A DNA stretch of 64,000 nucleotides from UBA10649 sp965278965 (GTDB lineage Bacteria; Actinomycetota; Actinomycetes; S36-B12): contig OZ257127.1 in assembly GCA_965278965.1 (NCBI GenBank), positions 868,001 through 932,000 of the forward strand. The letters are read 5' to 3'. Positions within the stretch are counted from its first letter, which is position 1. Each line of letters opens with the position of its first letter. Under the pieces are notes generated by a model. It worked only from the letters and a program-made list of their open reading frames with translations. It did no database searches and was not told the origin of the DNA. Shown here piece by piece: positions 57,415-64,000 of this stretch. The position numbers and the translations under genes are program-made.

Positions 57415-60072
57415 ATGAGCAGCTGGGCCGTTCGACGGCCGGTCTGGGCCTTGATCGTCTGGTTCGTCGCTCTGCTCGCCATCGGCGGAGCGGCGAAGTC
57501 CCTCGGCGGTGAGTTCAACAACAGCTTCGCGCTGCCCGGGGTCGAGTCGACCGTCGCCCAGGACATGCTGCAGAAGCTGTCGACGAAGTCGACCGACGAC
57601 ACCTCGATCACCGTCGTGTGGCGGCCGACTGAGGGCAAGGTCACCGACGAGGCGACCCGGAAGGCTATCGACCCGGTGCTCAAGGAGCTCGCGGCCCTCG
57701 ACCACGTCCGCTGCGTCGTCGGGCCCTACCGCGAGGATTTCGGCAGTGACTGCCCCAAGGTGGCGAAGCGCTCGCTGGAGGAGATCGTCACCACCAAGGT
57801 GAACGAGAAGGTCGCGAAGGCGGCCAAGATGACCCCGGAGCAGCTCGCGCAGGTGGGGCCGCTGCTGGAGCGTCTCGCGCCGGTCGAGTCGACCGACCCG
57901 GCGCAGCTCGGGAAGGTCGCCGCTGCCCTGCCGAGCCTGGCGAAGCTCGCCTCGGCGCCCAAGCCGATCCTCGATGGGCTGGCGTCGATCTCGAGCAACG
58001 ACTGGCGCAAGATCCCGGGCTTCACGAAGAAGGACGCTGAGTCGATCACGGCCGCGTTCGGCGGGATCGACAAGGTCGCCCAGCTCCCGGCGGGCACCCT
58101 CGACGAGGTGGCGAAGGCGGACCCGAAGACCCTCGCCGCCGCAGCCGAGCGGATCCCCGGGCAGATCGGCGAGCTGGAGAAGGACTGGGCGGAGTTCCAG
58201 CGTGAGCTGAAGACCCTGCGCGACGCGGCGAAGGCGAGCGAGGACGCGACCCGGCAGGTCTCGGCCGACGAGAAGATCGCGTACGCCACGGTGACCGTTG
58301 CCGAGCCCACGCTCACGTCGGCCGAGGCAGACGCGATCTACGACATCCTCAAGGCGGCGAGCAGCGACACCCTCGAGGTCGGTGCGCAGGGCGCCTCGCT
58401 CGAGGGCGCCGGCGCTCCCGCGCCGGACAGCGAGGCGGTCGGCCTGCTCGCGGCGATCATCATCCTGCTCATCGCGTTCGGATCGCTCGTCGCCGCCGGC
58501 CTGCCGATCATCGTCGCGATCACCGGGCTGGTCGCGGGTCAGCTCCTCGTCCTGGTCGTGGCCCGCTTCCTGGACGTCGCGTCGTTCGCACCAACCCTCG
58601 CGGCGATGATCGGCCTAGGCGTCGGCATCGACTACGCGCTGTTCATCCTGAACCGCTTCCGGCAGGGCGTCCAGGACGGCAAGGAGCCGAAGGACGCTGC
58701 GCTCATCGCGGTGCGGACAGCCGGACGCGCGGTGCTGTTCGCCGGCAGCACGGTGATCATGGCCCTGCTGGGGATGTTCGTCCTGAACATCCGGTTCTTC
58801 GACGGCCTCGCGGTCGCGGCTGCCGTTGCCGTCCTCATGGTGATGATGTCGGCGTTGCTGTTCCTGCCGGCGCTCCTGTCGCTGCTGGGGACGAAGTCGC
58901 TCGGCATCCGGATGCCCTGGGCCCGCCACCTCAAGCCGTTCGACCCCGACAAGAGCCGGTGGTCCGCGTACGGCCGGCTCCTGCAGAAGGCACCGGTCGT
59001 GCCGATGATCCTGGCGCTCGTCGTCATCGGGGTGCTGGCGTGGCCCGCGGCGTCGATGCGCCTCGGCTTCCCCGACGACGGCACCCAGGCGACGGGCACG
59101 CCGCTGCGCACCGGATTCGACCTCATGGCCAAGGGCTTCGGCGACGGCGTGAACGGCCCGTTCTTCGTCGCGGTCCAGGTTCCCAAGAAGGACGACGTTG
59201 CCGGACTGAAGGAGACGATCCGCGCGCTGGAGGAGACCGAGGGCGTCGCACGCACACTGCCGGACTCGAAGATGATGCCGCTGGTGTCGGAGGACAAGTC
59301 CCTGTTCGGTGAGGACGGGAAGGTGACGTCGATCGTCGTCTACCCGAAGACCTCGCCGCAGGACCCGACCACCGGGGACCTGCTCGAGCGGATCCGCTCG
59401 ACGACCGCTCCGAAGCTCGCCACCGACCACGACGTCAAGATCTTCGTCGGCGGGTCGCAGGCCGTGTCCACCGACTTCACGTCGGTTCTCGGCAAGGCGC
59501 TGCCGGTCTTCCTGCTGCTCGTCGTCGGCCTCGGGTTCCTGGCGCTCATGCTGCTGTTCCGGTCGATCCTGATCCCGCTGACCGCGGCGATCACGAGCCT
59601 GCTGTCGTTCGCCGCGGCCCTCGGCATCACCGTGTCGGTCTTCCAGTTCGGTCGGCTGGCCGACGCCCTCGGCATCACCGGGACCGGCCCGATCCTGCCG
59701 TTCCTGCCGATCATGGTGTTCGCGATCCTGTTCGGCCTGTCCATGGACTACCAGGTGTTCCTCGTCTCCCGCATGCGTGAGTCCTGGGAGCACGGAAGCG
59801 ACAACCGGACGGCCGTCCGCCAGGGTCTGGCGGGCTCGGGCCGCGTCGTGGTCGTCGCGGCGTCGATCATGACCTGCGTGTTCAGCGCGTTCATCCCGTC
59901 GCCGGTGGACACCATCAAGCTCTTCGGCGTAGCGCTCGCTTCCGCCGTGATCGTCGACGCGTTCATCGTGCGCCTCATCCTCGTGCCGAGCGTCATGACG
60001 ATCTTGGGCCGCGGCAACTGGTGGATCCCGCGCTGGCTTGGCAAGATCCTGCCCAAGATCAGCGTCGACTGA
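57415..60072 (+). CDS. MMPL/RND-type transporter with enlarged first extracytoplasmic loop
   Basis: An 885-residue protein with two MMPL domains. Helix 1 is at about 8-28, then a very long first outer loop (30-340), then helices 2-6 (GLLAAIIILLIAFGSLV, LGVGIDYALFILNRFRQG with the proton-relay Asp and Tyr), and a second repeat (LLLVVGLGFLALMLLF, LFGLSMDYQVFLVSRMRE). Usual actinobacterial members are nearer 700-750 residues. The loop insert at about 110-285 includes IPGFTKKDAESITAAF followed by GGIDKVAQLPAGTLDEV, a helix-hairpin-helix-like pair that is odd in a transporter. It exports lipids or small hydrophobic compounds; the substrate is unknown. RBS AGGAGA lies upstream. Confidence 0.88.
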   Translation: MSSWAVRRPVWALIVWFVALLAIGGAAKSLGGEFNNSFALPGVESTVAQDMLQKLSTKSTDDTSITVVWRPTEGKVTDEATRKAIDPVLKELAALDHVRCVVGPYREDFGSDCPKVAKRSLEEIVTTKVNEKVAKAAKMTPEQLAQVGPLLERLAPVESTDPAQLGKVAAALPSLAKLASAPKPILDGLASISSNDWRKIPGFTKKDAESITAAFGGIDKVAQLPAGTLDEVAKADPKTLAAAAERIPGQIGELEKDWAEFQRELKTLRDAAKASEDATRQVSADEKIAYATVTVAEPTLTSAEADAIYDILKAASSDTLEVGAQGASLEGAGAPAPDSEAVGLLAAIIILLIAFGSLVAAGLPIIVAITGLVAGQLLVLVVARFLDVASFAPTLAAMIGLGVGIDYALFILNRFRQGVQDGKEPKDAALIAVRTAGRAVLFAGSTVIMALLGMFVLNIRFFDGLAVAAAVAVLMVMMSALLFLPALLSLLGTKSLGIRMPWARHLKPFDPDKSRWSAYGRLLQKAPVVPMILALVVIGVLAWPAASMRLGFPDDGTQATGTPLRTGFDLMAKGFGDGVNGPFFVAVQVPKKDDVAGLKETIRALEETEGVARTLPDSKMMPLVSEDKSLFGEDGKVTSIVVYPKTSPQDPTTGDLLERIRSTTAPKLATDHDVKIFVGGSQAVSTDFTSVLGKALPVFLLLVVGLGFLALMLLFRSILIPLTAAITSLLSFAAALGITVSVFQFGRLADALGITGTGPILPFLPIMVFAILFGLSMDYQVFLVSRMRESWEHGSDNRTAVRQGLAGSGRVVVVAASIMTCVFSAFIPSPVDTIKLFGVALASAVIVDAFIVRLILVPSVMTILGRGNWWIPRWLGKILPKISVD

Positions 60073-60154
60073 CGGGCCGCCGCTCGTCTCGGATCCACTG
60101 GGGCGCAGCGCTTCTCGGGTAGCCGCGCGGCTCGGGAGTGTCAGGGGTCGGGCT

Positions 60155-60160
60155 TAGTGT
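60155..60160 (+). promoter_or_regulatory. -10 element of the second DUF222/HNH copy
   Basis: TAGTGT, 6 nt, then ATG. It sits in the 40 bp block 60127-60166 that is identical, in inverted orientation, to 35070-35109. Confidence 0.5.
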
Positions 60161-60166
60161 CGGGTC

Positions 60167-61737
60167 ATGTTCGAGTCCGGCTCCTCCGTTCCTGATGCTG
60201 CGGCGTCGGTGGCGTTGTTGCGTGGGCTGGACGGTCGGTCGGAGATCGAGCTGGTGCTTTGCGCGGGGCTGCTGCGACCGGCGCCAGCTGAGCCGGCGGT
60301 CGCGCCGGTTCCGGAGCCGCAGCCTGTAGTGGTGTGTGGGCCGGTGGCGGCGTGGGATGCGGACCCGGCGGGGATGACCAGCGATGCGGCGGTCGATGCG
60401 CTGGTGGCGGTGCAGGCCGAGGTCGCGCGGTTGCGCGCGGTGGAGACCGGGTTGCTGGTCCGGGCCGCGGGTACCACCCGGACTGTGCGGGAGGTGCTGG
60501 TCGAGGACCGCGGCCCTGATGGACTCCCGCTTCATGATCGTGGTCCGCGGGTCGTGCCGATGATCGACGAGGCCGTCGATGAGATCGCGGCCGCGTTGCA
60601 CCGGCCCGTCGGGCAGGTGCAGGGCCAGCTGCATGTCGCGCGGCTGCTGCACGGCCCGCTGCGGGCGACCCGGGACGCTCTCGCGGCGGGGCGGATCACG
60701 CTGGGGCATGCGACGGTGATCGCCGACCAGGCCGCCCGCCTCCTGGCCGCGCCCCTGGGCACCGACGCGGACGCCGACCTGGTGTTCGCGCAGGCGTGCA
60801 GCGCTTTGCAGGACCGGGTCCTGCCCTACGCCGGGCGGGAGACCGTGGTCGAGTGCCGGGGCCGTGCTCGGCGGGTCGTCGTGGCGATCGACCCCGCCGG
60901 TGCCGCCGCCCGACGCCGCCGCGCCAAGCTCCACATCGATGTGACCGCGAAGGCCCTGGACGACGGCCTGGCGTTGTTCGAGGCCGTCATGCCGGTCCTG
61001 GACGCCCAAGCGATCCTCGCGGCCGTCGACGCGGCCGCCCGCACCGCAATTGCCACCGCACGGTCGAGGAGTTCGGCCTCGGGGCGGACGCGACACTAGG
61101 CCAGGTCCGCGCCGCCGTCTTCGCCAGGCTCATGCGTGGCGGCAACGTCGCCGGAACCGGCACTGCTCGGGTGAAGGTCGAGGTCGGCGTGCTGATCGAT
61201 GCCGCTACTCTGGCCGGGATCACCCCGAACGGGCCGGTCATGGCCACGGTCGGCGGGCAGTCGACGGATGCGTCCCGGGATGACCTGATCCGGTTCCTCC
61301 TGGACCCGTCGACCGACGCCGTGCTGCGCCGCCTGGTCACCGACCCCTTGACCGGGGCCCTCGTGGACTACGGGCGGAACACGTACACCGCGTCGAGCCT
61401 GCTGCGGAAGTGGCGCGAGGCCGCGGACCAGCACTGCACCCAGCCCGGCTGCCTGCGGCCTGCTGCGCGCTGCGATGTCGACCACACCGTCGACTACGCC
61501 GACGGCGGCCGCACCACCCGCGCCAACACCAAACTCCGGTGCCGGCGGCATCACAACGGGAAGACCCTCGGCGGCTGGCGCATCGAAGACCCCCACCCCG
61601 ACGGCTCGTGCACCGTCATCTCACCCGCCGGACGCCGATACCGACACCAACCCCCACGCCTCATGCCCGAAACCCCACCACCGCGACCGCAACCACCCAT
61701 CGCGTCCGAGAACGACGACGACCCCCCGCCCTGGTGA
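60167..61737 (+). pseudogene. DUF222/HNH protein, frameshifted second copy
   Basis: The reading frame from ATG 60167 runs to a stop at 61099, and the HNH part continues in another frame up to 61737. Comparison with the intact copy at 33678-35069 places a 4 nt deletion at about 61058: ACCGACGGCACGG in the intact gene reads ACCGCACGG here. Upstream of the deletion the protein is nearly the same, apart from about 50 extra residues at the N-terminus. Beyond it the HNH cysteines and histidines are still intact (CTQPGC, CDVDHTVDYADGG, RCRRHHNGKTLGG), so the loss is recent. A programmed frameshift cannot be fully excluded, but no slippery run is present at the site. Confidence 0.8.
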
Positions 61738-61765
61738 AGGCGGAGGGTCGCGGTCGACGCGAGCG

Positions 61766-62188
61766 TCAGTCGAGGATCGTGAGCTCGATCGGCACCGCCG
61801 CGAGCGCCTTGCTCACGGGGCAGTTCTCCTTGGCGCCGGCCGCAGCGGCCGCGAAGCCCTCGGCGTCGAGGCCGGGGACGTCTCCGCGGACGAAGAGCCG
61901 GATCGCGGTGATGCCGGTGCCGGGCTGGAAGTCGACCTCGGCGCTGGTCTCGATCCGCGTGGGCGGAGTGCCGGCCTGAGCGAGGCCGTGTGACAGTGCC
62001 ATCGAGAAGCAGGTCGAGTGAGCTGCCGCGATGAGCTCCTCGGGGCTGGTCACGCCGTTCGGCTCGGCCGAGCGGGCGGCCCACGTCACGGGGAACGTGC
62101 CGGCACCGGACGACTCGAGGGTGACCTCACCCGAGCCCTCCATGAGGCTGCCGTTCCACTGGGCCTGCGCGCGACGGGTCGTCGCCAT
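61766..62188 (-). CDS. osmC: OsmC family organic hydroperoxide reductase
   Basis: A 140-residue protein of the OsmC/Ohr family. The two redox cysteines are in AAHSTCFSMALSH and KENCPVSKAL, with the Arg of the N-terminal half (AARSAEPNGVTSPEELI) suited to peroxide binding. It reduces organic peroxides with a thiol donor. ATG has AGGAGA about 6 nt upstream. It is convergent with the broken DUF222 gene. Confidence 0.92.
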   Translation of the reverse strand: MATTRRAQAQWNGSLMEGSGEVTLESSGAGTFPVTWAARSAEPNGVTSPEELIAAAHSTCFSMALSHGLAQAGTPPTRIETSAEVDFQPGTGITAIRLFVRGDVPGLDAEGFAAAAAGAKENCPVSKALAAVPIELTILD

Positions 62189-62295
62189 GTCATCTCCTGT
62201 CGATTGGGGGTAGTGACCCCGACGCTATTGGCGACCCGCCACGTCGGCAAGGGCGGGGGCGTCCCGGAATGACCACACGAGACAATGGCCCGCCA

Positions 62296-62368
62296 GCGCC
62301 CGTAGCTCAATGGATAGAGCAACCGGTTTCTACCCGGTCGGCTGGGGGTTCGAGTCCCTCCGGGCGCA
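62296..62368 (+). tRNA. tRNA-Arg, anticodon UCU
   Basis: The seven-base acceptor stem GCGCCCG pairs with CGGGCGC. A D-arm (TAGCTCAATGGATAGAGC), an anticodon arm ACCGG-TTTCTAC-CCGGT with anticodon TCT at loop positions 34-36, and a T-arm (GGTTCGAGTCC) fold normally. The A at 62368 is the discriminator; CCA is not encoded. It reads AGA, a rare codon in this GC-rich DNA. tRNA-Arg genes of this type are common integration sites, and composition changes just downstream. Confidence 0.95.
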
Positions 62369-62413
62369 CTCGTCGCAATGTCGGGTTCCGCCTGCGCGGA
62401 CAATCGCCCCGAG

Positions 62414-63493
62414 CTAGCAGCCACGTCCTCGACGTGCCGCCAAAGCGAACGACGGGACTGGCGCACCGCTGACAGAAACCAGATCCCGGGATACGAGAAG
62501 CACAAGGTGAGCGAGGGTCTCGGTTACGGCAATCACCCTCATCCACCCTGGGTACTCGTCCCACGGCCTGGACCAGGTAAGCCGAGCCGCGAGCGCCCAG
62601 GCGCTCTCGCCGGGGTGCGAGGCGACGAGAGTCAACAGCTCAGCGAGCCGCTTCTCGTGGTGACCAGTCAGTTCGTCGACTCGTGCCGCGAGATCGCCGA
62701 ACCGCCACTCGTGCGCGGGGAGCACTCCACGGACCTCGAGATTGCGCACGGCAGCGAGTGAGTCCAAGTAGTCCTTGAGGGGGTTGGCGGACTCCCCCTG
62801 AATGACCGAGATGTTGGGCGTGATGCGGGGCAGCACGTGGTCGCCCGCGAAGAAGGACCCCGAGCTCTCATCGATGAAGCACAGGTGGCCCGGAGTGTGG
62901 CCCGGCGTATGAATCGCGCGCAGGTCGAACGCGCCGGCTCTGATCAGGTCACCGTCGAGGATCTCCCGATCGGGCACCGTGCCGAGCGACTTGGCGAAGT
63001 GCTCCGACAGGGAAGCCACGATCGAGACCGCATCTCCGGTCGAGGCGCCAAGAGACTCCAGCCACGCAGTCTGAGAGCGCGCAAACTCACTCAGGTCGGT
63101 CTCCCCAAATCGCCGCAGGACCGCTGCATCGGCGGGATGGAGGCCGATCCAGGCACCCGACTCCTCTCGGATGCGCGCCGCCTGACCCACATGATCGTGA
63201 TGGAAGTGCGTGACAATCACGCCTTCGACATCGGAGATCCCTGCGCCGATCACCTGCAAGCCAGCAACCAGATGATCCCAAGCCGCTCCGCCACCGACGC
63301 CAGCGTCGAGCAGTACGAGCGAGCCGCGGGACTCAAAGCAGTACACCGTCGTGTAGCGCAACGGGCTGCCGTCGATAGGAACCGGCAAAGACCAGAGTCC
63401 GTCGTAGAGCGCCTCCACCTGCGGTAGCTCCCGCGCGAGCCATGCCGCCTTCTGATCGGTCGCCTCGAACGCCCCTGCGTAGTCGCCTGTCAT
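62414..63493 (-). CDS. MBL-fold metallo-hydrolase
   Basis: About 359 residues. The metal motif HFHHDH with later His (HTPGHTPGHL) and Asp (FFAGDHVLP) and His (AHEWRFGD) supports a metallo-beta-lactamase fold with two metal ions. It resembles hydrolases acting on thioesters or lactones rather than beta-lactamases. The C-terminal domain of about 100 residues is helical. The start is uncertain: ATG at 63493 or GTG at 63508. Codon use is less GC-rich than in the genes before the tRNA. Confidence 0.85.
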   Translation of the reverse strand: MTGDYAGAFEATDQKAAWLARELPQVEALYDGLWSLPVPIDGSPLRYTTVYCFESRGSLVLLDAGVGGGAAWDHLVAGLQVIGAGISDVEGVIVTHFHHDHVGQAARIREESGAWIGLHPADAAVLRRFGETDLSEFARSQTAWLESLGASTGDAVSIVASLSEHFAKSLGTVPDREILDGDLIRAGAFDLRAIHTPGHTPGHLCFIDESSGSFFAGDHVLPRITPNISVIQGESANPLKDYLDSLAAVRNLEVRGVLPAHEWRFGDLAARVDELTGHHEKRLAELLTLVASHPGESAWALAARLTWSRPWDEYPGWMRVIAVTETLAHLVLLVSRDLVSVSGAPVPSFALAARRGRGC

Positions 63494-63646
63494 GTCCTGG
63501 TCACGCACTCCTCAGGGAGTCGTCCGGTGGTGGCGGGCAAAAGGTCAACGGATCGTACTGACGCTGTCGGTGACCACTGCCCTCACAGCGGCCACCGACA
63601 GCATCAGCCTCGCGGCTTGACGTGCTCGGGACACGACAAGCCACCC

Positions 63647-64000
63647 TCACCCGGACTCGATCAGGTCCTTGTCGCGAGACTTCTCCGCACCATCGATCGG
63701 AGCCGACTTGCCCTTCCGAAGGTTGCGGTACGCACGGCCGACATGCTTCCGACTGGCGAGCGAGACCGCGATCAGGAGCGCGACGCCGTTGAACAATGGC
63801 GTGATCCAGTACTCGTTGCCGAAGAACGTCAGCTGAAGCCCCGCTACTGCGGTCGCAAGGACGTAGAGCGCGATGAGTGTGCCCCACACGTTCGGCCTGC
63901 CCTTGATCTGCGTCGCGCCGAAGAACACCGCCGCGAACGCCGCGAACAGGAAGCTCGGACCGTACTCTTGCGAGAAGACGCCGACCTTGCTTAGGAGGAG
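63647..64000 (-). CDS. ABC transporter permease (sugar type), 3' part
   Basis: The frame is open to the window edge; 117 residues are visible. It is the C-terminal end of a membrane protein with three hydrophobic segments (FLFAAFAAVFFGATQIKG, NVWGTLIALYVLATAVAG, WITPLFNGVALLIAVSLA) that match the RbsC/XylH-type permeases (BPD_transp_2). The tail is basic, then ends KSRDKDLIESG. The ATPase and binding protein would lie off the window. Composition is lower in GC than the main block. Confidence 0.75.
   Translation of the reverse strand, partial: LLLSKVGVFSQEYGPSFLFAAFAAVFFGATQIKGRPNVWGTLIALYVLATAVAGLQLTFFGNEYWITPLFNGVALLIAVSLASRKHVGRAYRNLRKGKSAPIDGAEKSRDKDLIESG

Noticed and set aside
61050..61065. 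Programmed frameshift in the second DUF222/HNH gene
   Set aside because: There is no slippery heptamer or downstream pseudoknot, and the intact paralogue differs by a plain 4 nt deletion.
33678..61737. The two DUF222/HNH copies as an insertion sequence
   Set aside because: No transposase, terminal inverted repeats or target duplications could be seen; only coding and 40 bp upstream similarity is evident.

Overview
This is a 64 kb, very GC-rich chromosomal segment from an actinomycete (Actinomycetota). The evidence is a DsbA-fold protein of the mycothiol-dependent nitroreductase type, a group 2 truncated hemoglobin, the coproporphyrin-dependent heme pathway of Gram-positive bacteria (CgoX, ferrochelatase with a C-terminal cysteine cluster, ChdC), DUF222/HNH and DUF559 proteins, and many genes whose ATG or GTG lies only 6-9 nt downstream of a TANNNT -10 element, the actinobacterial leaderless pattern. 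A Nocardioidaceae-like or related lineage is possible, but the genus cannot be fixed from the sequence alone.

Layout. 0-10 kb: the end of a formate dehydrogenase gamma subunit, a desulfurase-like PLP enzyme, DUF3159 membrane protein, Nei-type DNA glycosylase, a DsbA-like oxidoreductase, a small secreted protein, DUF429 protein, aminopeptidase N and a membrane-anchored sulfatase. 10-11.2 kb: a DUF559 PD-(D/E)XK nuclease-like gene bracketed by two nearly identical 74 bp hairpin repeats. 11.2-25.5 kb (minus strand): four tandem paralogous single-module adenylation-carrier-thioesterase (A-T-TE) synthetases with no condensation domain, followed without a break by an amidase, 4-alpha-glucanotransferase, a small membrane protein and a DUF5130 protein, most of them joined by 4-nt start/stop overlaps. 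This is the most unusual part of the window. 25.5-39.6 kb: an S9 oligopeptidase and MscS channel pair, truncated hemoglobin coupled to a GH13 alpha-glucosidase, a thioesterase with EttA, a DUF222/HNH gene, SSB, and a coupled GT2 polysaccharide synthase / GH18 chitinase-like pair.

39.8-55.6 kb is a tetrapyrrole and sulfur region. A cysteine leader peptide precedes sulfite reductase, CysH, CysG and a CbiX-type chelatase, which make siroheme and its client enzyme. Next come a HemC-HemD fusion and HemA, and, divergently, HemE, CgoX, ChdC, ferrochelatase, HemB and HemL, so all heme enzymes from glutamyl-tRNA to heme are present. The run is interrupted by a divergent XRE-cupin regulator and a thioredoxin-reductase-like flavoprotein.

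55.6-64 kb: a small conserved protein, MFS and MMPL transporters, a second, frameshifted copy of the DUF222/HNH gene, OsmC, tRNA-Arg(UCU), and then a stretch of visibly lower GC with an MBL-fold hydrolase and the end of a sugar-type ABC permease that runs off the window. No CRISPR array, rRNA or insertion sequence was seen.
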